Shown: positions 46,315 through 57,257 of the stretch, one piece after another | Layout of the letters: every line of letters begins with the position of its first letter | Numbering within the stretch: position 1 is the first letter of the stretch | Source of the DNA: Silene latifolia | Taxonomy: Eukaryota > Streptophyta > Magnoliopsida > Caryophyllales > Caryophyllaceae | DNA length: 64,000 bases | Direction: 5' to 3' | Assembly (NCBI RefSeq): GCF_048544455.1 | Contig: NC_133536.1 | Location: 201,627,325-201,691,324, forward strand | Made by a program: the position numbers and the translations under genes | The notes under the pieces: model-generated | What the model saw: only the letters and a program-made list of their open reading frames with translations | Told to the model about the DNA's origin: nothing | The model's database searches: none

Positions 46315-46610
46315 AAAGCGCCGACCACTTGCATCAGACTACTCCTATATCTATCTTTAAAGAGATAGAATTTCGAAGAGATAATACTATTCCTGGCAGG
46401 TTGCTTGTGGCCGAATTCTGGTGGTTGGTTGTGACAGTGCTTGTGGCCGAGTTCGTCTTGTGTGTGGTGGATTTTGGGTCCGGTGGTGGTGAGGGGAGTG
46501 GGGTTGTTGTGTGAGCGTGTCCGATGACGACAAGTAATGATGGATGAAGAATATGGTGGTGGTGGGGCCAGTGGTGACAATGAATACTCAAAATACCACC
46601 CTAGATACAC
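46315..46610 (-). other. Possible 5' part of ORF split by solo LTR-4
   Basis: About 98 open codons on the minus strand, Pro/His/Ser-rich, ending FYLFKDRYRSSLMQVVGAL before the LTR. Joining to 42959-42743 preserves the frame (171 codons in total). No domain recognised; may be chance. Confidence 0.3.
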
Positions 46611-46731
46611 TTGGTAATACTACTTGATACATTTTGTGTATCCAGTAGTAATAAAATAAATCCAGTAATATTATCAAATGTATCCAGGTAGTTCGTACGG
46701 TTCGTACTGTAACTAAGTTCGCACGGGATCC

Positions 46732-46734
<3 letters not shown>

Positions 46735-46805
<71 letters not shown>
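46735..46805. repeat. Compound (CT)n(TA)n microsatellite
   Basis: About 40 bases of CT directly followed by about 32 bases of TA. Confidence 0.97.
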
Positions 46806-46808
<3 letters not shown>

Positions 46809-47231
46809 AAGTGTCATAAATAATTAATTCTAACACACAAAATTTCAGATTTTGTCTTTACAAAGTAAATAGAAACTCTCCTTGTATTTTGTTCTTGTTC
46901 TAAGCCTAAGACAAATGAATCGTCTTATCCTACAGAGATTTTGTGTAACCCAAGGCAATAAAGGGCCAAAATACTCGAAAGCGCGTTTAGCGTGATTCGA
47001 TTGGGTGTGATAAACCGTCTTTTTTATCGTTTCATTTCCGTTATTATTTGTGCCTTGTTCGTTGCTTATTTGTATATCAAAATACAACATTTTCATGCTA
47101 GTCGGGTGTTGGTTCCTCCCTTTTTTTTGTGTAAATTTTTTGGACCAAATTCAATTCCATATGGGGTAGGGTGTTTTGTATAATATAAATTCATTTCTTT
47201 AATTTTGGTATCCAAAAAAATGGAACCATTA
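46806..47231. other. Intergenic, nothing recognised
   Basis: AT-rich sequence; short open frames lack any known motif. Confidence 0.4.
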
Positions 47232-47239
47232 TATACGAG

Positions 47240-47704
47240 TAGGACTGGGCACCGGTCCAAAACCGGACCGGACCGGACCGAAACCGCTTTGGACCGGAAC
47301 CGGAATAGGCAAAATTCATGGACCGGAACCGGATCGGATTACAAAAATTCTGGTCCGGGACCGGAACGGAAAAATTCTGGTCCAAGATCGGACCGGTTTG
47401 ACCGAAATTACCCACTTTTTCAAATTGCGGTCCAAAAATTTCGGTCCATTGGACCGGATTGGACCGGAATAAAAATACAATTTTAACAAAAAAAAATGAA
47501 AATAACAATAATTCCGGGCATTCCGGTCCAAACCGGTCCGGATCGGAAAATTCCGGTCCCGGACCGGACCGGACTGAAAACCGGAATCTTGGAAAATGGT
47601 GGACCGGAGACCGGACCGGAATATTTAATTCCGGTTCCGGTCCACTCGATTTCGGTCCGGACCAGTTCATTCTTTCGGTCCGGACCGGATTATGCCCACC
47701 CCTA
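47240..47704. mobile_element. hAT-3: 465-bp hAT element made of ACCGG motifs
   Basis: Ends TAGGACTGGGCA and TGCCCACCCCTA (complement TAGGGGTGGGCA, two mismatches) with a perfect 8-bp duplication TATACGAG at 47232-47239 and 47705-47712. Nearly the whole body is a degenerate alternation of GGACCGG, TTCCGGTCC and related words in both orientations, which is why all frames stay open. No coding function is claimed. Confidence 0.92.
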
Positions 47705-47766
47705 TATACGAGCGTATATAATTATAAATTTATTTAGAGGATAAGAGATGCACAAACTCTTATCCG

Positions 47767-48438
47767 TAGGGGCGGACCCACCTGGTAGCAAAGGGTGGCG
47801 TCCGCTACCCCAAACGTAAAAAAATCGGTTGAGCCGATTGATTTTCGCTACCCCAAATATTGCTTTATAGTGGATAAATACATATTAGTGCATCAAATAT
47901 ATAACAAACATTATGCGTTTCAGTGGTAAGAGCTTTGTGTTTCTCACAAATGGTCTTGGGTTCAATTCCCATAAGGGTGCATATGTGAATTGTTAATGTA
48001 TAAAATATCTAAAGTTAAGGCATTGATGTTTTGTGGGTATCACATTTTTATGTTCTCGAATCTTATTATAGAGTGTATTTTTTGTGGTATTTTACAGAGC
48101 AAGTATAAAAATTCTACATATATAAAACGAAAGCAATAAAAATTAGCTAAATTACAAGATACAAACTTTAGTCAATGAATTAGAAAACAAAAATAAACTA
48201 ATAAATCATAAATTAGTAATAAATATAACATGAATTGCTTATTTTAATTGGGAAGTTACAAAATTTTAAGTTATTATCTAAGCAGTCATTGTACTCGCTA
48301 TATATATTGTGAATTACATTAAATAAGTTATGTACTGTATATTTTTCTCGATTTTAAAATTTATTGATATATACGGTCTAAATGGACTAAAAAATTTTTT
48401 TCTACCCCAGATTTTAAATTCTGGGTCCGCCCCTTCTA
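47767..48438. mobile_element. hAT-2: non-autonomous hAT element, about 672 bp
   Basis: Terminal repeats TAGGGGCGGACCCA and TGGGTCCGCCCCTTCTA, with a near-perfect 8-bp duplication (CTTATCCG at 47759-47766, GTTATCCG at 48439-48446). Subterminal GCTACCCC motifs and an internal tRNA-like segment match hAT-1. No transposase. Confidence 0.85.
47914..47985 (+). other. tRNA-like segment in hAT-2
   Basis: A-box-like GCGTTTCAGTGGTAAGAG at 47914-47931 and B box GGTTCAATTCC at 47959-47969. Same position and orientation as in hAT-1, with diverged sequence between the boxes. Confidence 0.55.
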
Positions 48439-48512
48439 GTTATCCGGCCTACATATGTCCCACACATAAACATGAGAGTCTATGTAATTAGCTCAATGTA
48501 CATATAATCATA

Positions 48513-48600
48513 TCATATATTATATTAAAGCAATAACCGCCACCCCCTTTGATTGCCACGTGTCATAGCCCCTTCAAATGCCATCTGTCACTCTCCACTT
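48513..48600 (+). other. Possible Helitron 5' end, partner not found
   Basis: TCATATATTATATTAAAG, then CAATAACC and TGCCACGTGTC resemble the first 90 bases of Helitron-1. No CTAG terminus with a GC-rich hairpin was found before 50226, so the element may be truncated. Confidence 0.35.
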
Positions 48601-48683
48601 TATTAATAAAAATAAAAAAAGGAAAGAAAGGCAATCACGTAAACATTGCTAAAAAAACTGGAAGTTGTTGATTTTTTAACATA

Positions 48684-48834
48684 TTTTCGGTATAATCTTT
48701 TAAGGAGATATTTGCTCAAGATCATATTTGTTACCCAATTTAACTGGTTGAAAGTACAATTTTCGGTATAATCTTTTAAGGAGAGATTTGCTCAAGATTA
48801 TATTTGTTACCGAATTTAATGGTTGAAAGTATAA
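48684..48834. repeat. 76-bp tandem duplication
   Basis: TTTTCGGTATAATCTTTTAA starts both units (48684 and 48760); the copies differ at a few sites. A second direct repeat, CCTAATAATTAATTG plus about 20 bases, occurs at 48930-48966 and 49082-49115. Confidence 0.9.
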
Positions 48835-49708
48835 TCTTTTTAATATTTTTAAAATATCACAAATATGCCAATTTTATTTCGCCAAAAATCTCGCCTAAAT
48901 CAAATCGATTATCACACAAAAAATATTGGCCTAATAATTAATTGTCCTAAATACCAAAAATTATGCACTATATAACAATTAATTTGATTGCCTTTAAAAT
49001 ACTACATAAATTATGTCTAAAGTAATAAATTTAATCATTAATGACAAGAATCTCGCGTGTCATTATTGACAAGAATATTTGCCTAATAATTAATTGCCCT
49101 AAATACCAAAAATTCTATAATAGAAATATAATCAACAAGTTAAATTTACGGCATTAAAAAAAAGGAAGCTTTTTACTATTTTGTCACTAATTGGACGTAA
49201 TTTTTAATCTCTCATATCCTTATAATTTTATTTTATTTTTGTCTCTCATCAATTTCAAACATACTTCTTGTGCTTCCTACTATTTTCGCAATCTTCATAT
49301 TTTACCATCTTTAATCCTTATATGGAGTATATTAGTTGTATATATGATATAGCTATGTACATATTACTCTATGTTTTGTGTATTTTAAAGTTGTATCTTC
49401 CAAGTTCCATCGCATAATATATTGCAGGGAAAGATGATACTCCGTATATAACAAAAATGGATATTGCATATCATTCTCCATAAATCTCTCTAAATAAATG
49501 GAAATGTTTATCGTTAACTATATTCATGTCTCATATTTCGATTAGAGTAAGTATTCGGATATCCAACGTATTAGATTATAACTTTTGAATGTGCATGTAA
49601 TGGTGTAGTGTTGGTAATTCGATTATATTAATAAAATCATAATGAATTTTTTTCCCTAAAATCATTTCAAAATAGAAGTAGGGTAATAAAATGGAGTATA
49701 CTCGGATA

Positions 49709-49980
49709 CTCCCTCTATTTTGGTCAATTTATTTGCCTTTTATTTTGGAGAAAGACAAGGAAAAAAGAAGGGTCATTATTAGATGACAAGTACAAAATGG
49801 GAGAATTCAATTGCCTATTAAAGGCAAATCTAAAATAAAAAGATACCATTGATTTGTTTGCCTTTTGTGGGGAGGATTCAATTTTTTTGTTTTAACCATC
49901 AAAGATTAATCTAAAATATAAAGACAAACAATTGACTGAGACTCTCCAAAATGGAATAAAAAAACCCGGAACAGATCGAG
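49709..49980. mobile_element. Stowaway-like MITE, 272 bp
   Basis: Left end CTCCCTCTATTTTGGTC and right end whose complement starts CTCGATCTGTTCCGG, then TTCCATTTTGGAGAG; both arms continue with a TTTGCC/TTTGTC block. TA flanks at 49707-49708 and 49981-49982. Confidence 0.65.
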
Positions 49981-51171
49981 TACCAACTACCATTTCATAA
50001 TCTTAATAAGTTTATCCTTCTTTTTCTATCTCTATTTGCAACAATTATTTTATTAAAAACATTTTTAAAACTTCACACATGGTATAATTCGTTTCTTTAT
50101 GAAGTTATTAACACGATATACGACACAGGTGTAAGCATGATACAAGACCCAACTATAAACGTGTAAATTATTCACGCTCATAAATATACAATATGGTCGT
50201 AAATATAATATGTAACACAAGAGTGATGATAAGGTTTATTTCAGTCGTTTGCCTTAATCAAAATAAATCATAGCTTAATACTAACAAAATAGCTAGCGGT
50301 AAGTCAGGGTCGAATCCACAGGGAGGCGGTGATTATCTAGTTTGTTTGTATTTAAATCCGTCTTAAAGGTAACATGTTATGGGGTTTGATTGAGTTTAAT
50401 TTCTAACAACTAATAGCAGATTAAATAAAAGATGAATAACAATAATATTAAAGAGTCTAGGTATTCGGGTTCACTAGGTAGTCATCAAATGGTAGGATTT
50501 AATTCATTGCTTGAGCAATTTATATTGTTGAAAGTCATATGATCGGTCGATTCTAATATGTCTATTTAGATCTAACTTAACATGCAATCACTGTTATTAA
50601 GTCGGTCTAATTCAATTATCGTGGCCTATACTAGTCTTAACCCGGTCGGTGATATTCCTAGTTTATGCAAGACTAATTAATCAATTCTGATCAATAATCA
50701 ACTAATTAGAAGTAATACGATAATTGAACAACAATAGAAAGCAATTTAACAATCAATTCATAATAATCACTACTACAGATACAGGCTATAACAACGGTCA
50801 AAAACCGTTGTTATATAAAAAAGCGGACGTTGTTAAAGCGTCCGTTGTAAAAGGTTTTAACAACGGTTGGTTTTCTTAAGGAAACCGTTGTGAAAAATAT
50901 TGACAACGGTTTTATGTATAAAAACCCGTTGTGGAAAGTGTGACTCAATTTTGGGGGGAAAGTTATAACAACGGGTTTGAATATACAAAACCGTTGTTAT
51001 AACTAAAGACAACGGGTTGGTTGTAAATAACCGTTGTTGTTTGTTCCTAAAAAATAAAAAAAAATTAAATTAAATATTACTAGATGCATGTATAATTACG
51101 GCCCGTTAGAATTCCGATGCATAAATATTAATTACCAACGACAGTTTTGAAAAAACTTATAAATGTGACTA

Positions 51172-51180
51172 GCTATAAAT
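51172..51180 (+). promoter_or_regulatory. TATA-box candidate of CACTA-2 gene
   Basis: CTATAAATA stands about 50 bases before the ATG at 51224, a plausible Pol II promoter position. Confidence 0.5.
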
Positions 51181-51223
51181 ATTAAAGCATCCTTTACTAA
51201 CATTCATTAATTGAAACAACAAT

Positions 51224-51671
51224 ATGGCAATGAACCCTAATTTTATCAACAACGAAGAATGGCTTACACAAACGATTGAAGATGATGGGAAGGTTCTCGC
51301 CGGGCTTCCCGCCGATCAACACCCATTAATCAAAGCATCCCTTGAACATCAACGGAATTATTGGATTAAGAGGCGTGAAGCAGTCCGGCTTGTCAACAAA
51401 GCCTCATCATCATCATCATCTTCATACCCTCGTCGGCACATTTACTCGAACTTGGGCTGCGCCCAGAGATATGTTGAGTTGTACTCTTCCAACCTTATCT
51501 CCACATGCAAGTCGTGTCCTTGCATATATTCAATCTGTTATTGCAAAATATGAAGCCAATGACCCGGAAGTTAGCGGTATACCAGAGTGGCGTGATTGGT
51601 GGCAGGTTGAGAAGCGTTTTTTACGCTTAACCGGGGTTGTTCCGGCTTATTATACATCTTTTGATTTCTGA
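51224..51671 (+). pseudogene. CACTA-2 internal gene, unknown protein with one frameshift
   Basis: The first frame from ATG 51224 reads MAMNPNFINNEEWLTQTIED and LAGLPADQHPLIKASLEHQ, then YWIKRREAVRLVNK. At a (TCA)n run near 51404-51425 the protein-like sequence moves to the next frame and continues as LVGTFTRTWAAPRDMLSC, HASRVLAYIQSVIAKYEAND, PEWRDWWQVEKRFLRLTG to a stop at 51671. The total is about 149 codons. It is rich in Trp and charged residues and looks like a real folded protein, but I recognise no family. It could be a captured host gene fragment or an element-specific accessory gene. The slip in the trinucleotide run makes this copy broken. Confidence 0.5.
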
Positions 51672-53039
51672 TAATTGTTGTAATGTATTTGGTTTAAAAT
51701 TAAATGAAATGATCATTTTGAAAGTGTTGAGTTATGCTTGTTTGATTTGCTTCCATTTTTTCAACTCCATAGATCTATCAGTCATCATCAAGATCCAGAT
51801 TATTACTGCCATCACTGTCCAATAAGATTTGAAGCAGCATTGAGAGATACATTGCATTATCTCAACTAACATGCATTTCCATTATCTCAATATATTCTCC
51901 AAACCCTAACTGCTAAATTAAAACAAACTCCAAATAAATTAACCCTCTCCTTAATCTTTCAAAACAAACTCCAAACCCCAACAAAATGACTGATATATCA
52001 CCATTAAGACTCTTACTATGCTCGATCCGTACTGAAGGACGCCAAAGAAGATGGAAATGAAATAATTAGAAACACATACATGGAAATGAAATAATTAGCA
52101 GATGCTGAACGGAACCTAATGGTCGATAAAAACACATACATGTAAATGAAATAATTAGAAAAATAAAATAATGACGATGAAACAAACCTGATAATTACAG
52201 AACGTACGTAAAGAGACGATGAAATCAACAGTGACGGCGAGAAGATAAAGCGACGATGAGAAAGTGTGTGTTTTGTGTTTGTGTTTGGCTGCTGCTGGGT
52301 TTGTGTTTGTGTATTAAGGTTTGTGTTTTGTGGCTGCAGCAGACTTGTGTTTGTGTGGTTTATAGTATGGAAGGTATTGACAACGGTTATTAAACAACAA
52401 CCGTTGTGAAATATGTTTAATAAGTTTTAACAACGGGTTCCAAAAATAACCGTTGTGATTACTTTTCACTAACTTTGCGCCAATTTTGCGCCAAATTATT
52501 AACAACGGTTGAGCATGTGTGACCCGTTGTTAAAACTAATAACAACGGTTTTTATAACCATACCCGTTGTAATTAATTTTAGTAAAATTCGCGCCATACA
52601 TTCTACAACGTCTATTGTGATTTTCGTGAATAATCGTTGTTAAAGGGGTGTTGTAGTTGCCTGGATTTGTAGTAGTGAATCCCTTTTCTAACAACCTAGA
52701 TCCCCTTTCACCCTAGATGATAAGTTTAGCTACTCATATTAAAGGGAAGAACAACAATAATAATAATAATAATAATAATGGAAAATATGATGAACAATAA
52801 TAAAGATGAATAAGTAATTGAAATAATAATTGAAGAAAGATTAGAACAATACCGTAATTAAAGGCAATAGATCCGAACAATAATTTAACTAAACTAAGTA
52901 TTTGAGAGAGTTTTCTAAGGTAGCTATATTAAACCTACTGAAAATAAAGCATCCATAACCTAGGGTACGAGTTTTGGTATTTATAGTAATACATAACCGA
53001 TTTAAGGAAAGTTGTGGGAATTATAAAACTTGAAGGTTC

Positions 53040-53205
53040 CTCGATCGAGCCTAAGTGGACTCGAACGAGGAACAACTTCCTCGATCGAGCCTAGTCTGAC
53101 TCGATCGAGGCACCAAAGTTCAAGAACACCCAACTCTCGACATTGCGAAATTTAGTTGATTAGGTTGGTTCCTCGATCGAGTCAGGCTGGACTCGATCGA
53201 GGAAC
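53040..53205. repeat. Cluster of CTCGATCGAG palindromes in solo LTR-5
   Basis: About six copies of CTCGATCGAG, partly arranged as CCTCGATCGAGCC / GACTCGATCGAGG pairs. Counterpart of the cluster in solo LTR-2. Confidence 0.8.
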
Positions 53206-53661
53206 CAAATTCCTGCTTCGCGCGCTGAAATTCAAACGGCCGCCATTTCTTTGTTACCTGTCAGAAATAAGCGATTTTTGCGGCGTTGGAAATCTAAGAG
53301 GATAAGATTTCACTTCCAGTTGGATTCACTTGAAAATAAGTTGTAGAACTCCAGATATGACTCTTCAAATTAGGCACTTATAATAAGAAGCTCTTTTCTT
53401 CGTGTTTTCTTCTTAACTTCTCTTCCTTCATTCTTACGGATTCTCGTGTCATGCTTCGTGTATCCCTTCATGCCCACTCCGCGATGCCCATTTCATTTCT
53501 TTGCTCCTCAAATGTATCATTCCTGCATTAAACATCAAAAGGCGGAAGTATCAACATTCAAACATAAAAGGCATGTAAATGATATAAACTAGCACGAAAA
53601 CCATATCAAAATTAATTAAGGGGAGGCATAAATATGCATATAATTATGACTCATCAAGTGA

Positions 53662-54084
53662 TACTCCCCCTATTTTACTTTTATTGTCCTATTTTCTCTA
53701 AAATTATTTGAAATTAACTGTCCTCTTTATAAATTTATTATGGTAAATAATTAACTATGGATATTGCCTTAAGTGACCACCACTTCCTCTCTCAAAGTGA
53801 CATTGGTCTCATTCTTTATAATACTAAGGGATAAGATTTTAATTTATTCAATTTTTTAAATCCTTTCAAAATACTCTCATCGTTCTGGTCAATAATTATC
53901 TATTTTCTTTTTTGGGTGTATCGGTCAATAATTATCTATTTCCATTTTTGGCATATATTTGTATTTGTCATATTAATTTTAATTTTTATACGTCCACACA
54001 TATAGAAATAAGGGGTTTTATAACATGTGCCTTAGGAATAGAACGATAGAACGAAATATATATAGATTAGACAAATTATTGTAT
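53662..54084. other. Intergenic with MITE fragments
   Basis: ATACTCCCCCTATTTTAC at 53661 resembles a Stowaway left end, and GGTCAATAATTATCTATTT occurs twice (about 53889 and 53931). No complete element or gene. Confidence 0.45.
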
Positions 54085-54092
54085 TTTATTAA

Positions 54093-54830
54093 GGGACTTA
54101 CTAAATCTTACACACACTTTTACTAAATCCTACACAAAATTTACACTTTTTCCAACTTTGCCCCTCTCATTCCATACCCACAAACAATCCTTAATAGAGA
54201 GAGAAAGGAAGAACGTCTTCGACAGTTCTACTGCTTAATTCACGGTGTCAGGGACGCCTCCGGCGAGCACAAACGACGCATCCAATTTGACCATTAATTT
54301 CTCCGGTGTGTAAAATTTTACCAGTAATGAAAAGAACGTCTTTTGTTGATGCAATCTACGTCACACAAATCGATTATATTATAGGGGACTCATGCAACTA
54401 TATCTCCGACGACGACAACCCTCACGTCGGCACTCCTCCGGTCACACTAACTCCCTCCAATAGTGACCCACGACATCGTTTTCTACAGATCTGTCACTAT
54501 TAGTCTCAATTTTGATGTGACGACGACAGTTTGGAGCCATAAATGGTGGGGTTTCGAATTTTATGGTGGGGTTCTATTTTCGGGAATGAGGAGACGATAG
54601 CACACAAGGATACCGGCGAAATCTCCGAATTCTGATGCATCAACCGCTGGCCAGAGGCGGTGACTGTTGCTAGGTGGCGGCGCCGGCAGAAGGGGTTTGG
54701 GTCATTGGGTTTGGGGGCTATTGAGGGGAGATAATTATTTTTTTGTGTTTTAAGAGAAAGGGTATGAGGGGGAAAAGGTGACAAAATGTATATGATGTAG
54801 TAAAATGGTGTGTAGGATTTAGCAATTGCG
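54093..54830. mobile_element. TIR element, 738 bp (hAT or Mutator-like), no transposase
   Basis: Left end GGGACTTACTAAATCTTACA and right end whose complement reads CGCAATTGCTAAATCCTACA are imperfect inverted repeats of about 34 bp, flanked by TTTATTAA at 54085-54092 and 54831-54838. The GC-rich interior (54200-54720) is unlike the flanks and may be captured genic sequence. No ORF is convincing. Confidence 0.7.
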
Positions 54831-54838
54831 TTTATTAA

Positions 54839-55978
54839 TGAATGACCATTAATGCATACATGATTATTGTGATAATCTCAACCAATTCCATAAAATATAT
54901 CAGATCACGAGTAATTAATAGATAATATAGAGTCATTAAAAAAATTATTAAAAAATCAATTTAAATACTTCATATTATTTTCAATTTATATAAATTGAAA
55001 TGACTTCAAAAAATTATCTAACAATTAATGCATAACATTACGACATTGAAAGATAATGAGTAAATAACGTGTTAGTAAATAGAGAATGAATGGGTGGTGT
55101 TAATGGTGGAGGTCGTGATAGGAGATGGGCCACGATGGGTAAGTAATGATGGAGTGGAGAGTTACATAAGGTTACAAGAAGGGTTGAAAGTCACGCATGG
55201 GGTAGGGTCGGGCGGACGTAGGGGATGGTGGAGGCCAGAGGGGGGATGAGTAGTTGGAGGATGTATGACATGGATTGCAGGGTGATGGTTAGTTGTGGGG
55301 GCTGCTGAGATATGGGTTGAGAGGGACATTGTGGTTCGAGGTGTTTAGTGCAGTGCAGTCATCACGGTGATGAAAGGTCTGTTGGTGGGTTTCGAGGTTG
55401 TCAAGTCAGTGATGAGAGAAAAGGTCAATAATTGAGAGAAAAAACTAAGTGGGGTAATATGATATAAAACGTACAACAATGAGTAATATTAAATGTATAT
55501 TGCGTAAATAAACAGGTTATGAAATCTACAATAATTTTATATTTACTTTAGATTTTGCTTTTCATACGTTAAAAAATCGAGGAAAAAAAAGTAGAGTACT
55601 TCACAAGTAAGCAACACAAACTTATTGTGGTTTTGAAGCAGAGTGCTTTTCATAAGTTAAATTGTGGTTTTGAAGTGCAAGTGTATGGGTAATGAACTCT
55701 TGATTGCACCTTTGCACAAGGAATCATGCTCTTTTTTCAACATTCTAAACTTAATATTATCACTTGCAATCCTGATTAATTGTTAAAAGGTTGAATTGGA
55801 TAGTGTTATGATGTTAAGTAATACGATGTCTCGTGTTCGAACCTCTAGATTGGTGGAAGTTTAAAAAAAAACCAACTAAGATTGAAAATATCAGAGAAAG
55901 CCGGGTTTACCATAATGCAGTGCCGTGCCAGCCACTGCCATGTCTGTAAAATTTTGAAAAATCATGAACATAACAGTA
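54839..55978. other. Intergenic, no gene recognised
   Basis: Contains a G-rich stretch (about 55090-55400) with TGGTGGAGG-type words. ATTGTGGTTTTGAAG is repeated at about 55624 and 55661. Confidence 0.4.
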
Positions 55979-55983
55979 AGCTG

Positions 55984-56754
55984 TGTTGGAATGTAAATTC
56001 GTAACAATGGAAATCTGACAGGAAAAATTAGGGAAAGATGAAAACAGAAAAAAAAAACTTATCGTAAGAGATGTGCAGTGCCGTGGTAAAAAGCCACTGA
56101 CTTGAAAACTATTACGGCACGACCGAGGTGGATATCGTCTCTCGCCGGTAGTTCCCCAAGGTTAACACTGCAGCCTTCGAACCGCACCACTGAAGTAAGA
56201 AGACTTTGGAACAGAACATAAACTATACCCATAACATTTTTAGAGAGAAGTAGAAGAAGAGAAAGGAATTGTGAGATTTTCTGTGTGTAAAGGAGGAGGT
56301 AAGCTGCTCTATTTATAGTCGAAAATAGAGCAGTTAGGAGCCAAAAAAATGCTCCAGTCAAACACAATTAAGGCGTAATAAACGCCCTTAATTGCTGCAA
56401 TTAACAGACAGATTTGACTGACTGATATTCCTCCTATATACACTGAATGTGGACAAGCCCACATCACACAAGACCAAAAAGGTAAAAGAGGGCCTTTGGC
56501 CTGCACCGTAGGTGCTCTACACAAACCCGAGCCCGAGCCTGAGCACGAGCCGAGCCGGGCCGGGCGCGCGCGTGCGTGTGTGTGTTTGGACCCAAACCCA
56601 CAGGCCCAACACTCACCACAAAAGCCTCCTTGGACCAATCTCTTACTCCATCAAGTGAAGGAAGCCTTATAAACATCAAAACATTGATGTTCCTCACCAA
56701 TGTGGGACAAAAGGCAAAGAGAGGAAAATTGCTTTTCAAGACAACACTCCAACA
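55984..56754 (-). repeat. Copia-3 3' LTR
   Basis: 771 bp, TGTTGGAATG...ACTCCAACA. It has about 95 bases (near 56373-56463) absent from the other LTR. Confidence 0.94.
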
Positions 56755-57257
56755 ATCCCCCACTGATGGCGAAGAAAAGAACTAAGAAAAAATTCTGGGT
56801 AAGGAAGGATTGGATACTTAAACGTTCAATGTCTTTCGACTTGAATTGACGTTTTAGTGAAATGAGGCAACAACTTACTATTAACAAGTGAATATCTTTC
56901 GATTTGAATTCCTTGTTTGGACTTCGGTTGAGACCCCCACAACACATATCATACCTTCAAAGACTGTTCGTTCCGCAAATTCAAAGTGCAACGCTTTTAA
57001 AGCCATGCGTTTACCCTGGTTTAGGTGAGTGCTCTAGCAAGAAATTTCATATTTCTCACATAGATGGTGGCTGAACCATCACACCCCATAGGTAGCTCAA
57101 GTGCTTCTCATTAGCACTTCTCATAAGAGCTAGTAAGGACAAAGTCCAACCTCTATAGAAACACAATCCATCAAGTGCGTCTCAAAAGCACCACCAGAAT
57201 TGGCTATGGATATCAAATGCCATAGGAATGAGCTATAGAGTCCATCAAGTATCACAC
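56755..57257 (-). other. Copia-3 3' untranslated region
   Basis: Between the RNase H stop and the 3' LTR; purine tract at its left end, nothing else recognised. Confidence 0.6.

Larger units (their letters stand above)
50768..52677 (+). mobile_element. CACTA-2: small En/Spm element, 1910 bp
   Basis: Begins CACTACTACAGATACAGGC and ends with TTTGTAGTAGTG, with a 3-bp duplication AAT (50765-50767, 52678-52680). Subterminal arrays of ACAACGGTT and AACCGTTGT occupy about 50790-51050 and 52375-52650. No tnp2 or TNPA-like gene is present, but a short gene-like unit lies at 51172-51671. Confidence 0.93.
50227..53656 (-). mobile_element. Solo LTR-5, split by CACTA-2
   Basis: Starts TGATAAGGTTT and ends GACTCATCA, with duplication AGTGA at 50222-50226 and 53657-53661. 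Net length about 1.5 kb, with the GTCGAATCCACAGGGAGGC block (50310-50328) and a CTCGATCGAG cluster like solo LTR-2. No interior or primer site. Confidence 0.85.

Noticed and set aside
47191-47744. Long open frames on both strands (up to 159 codons)
   Set aside because: They are a by-product of the ACCGG repeat in hAT-3, which leaves most frames open; the composition is repetitive.
54306-54503. 65-codon ORF inside the 738-bp TIR element
   Set aside because: Short, without a domain or start context; may be part of captured DNA but cannot be supported as a gene.
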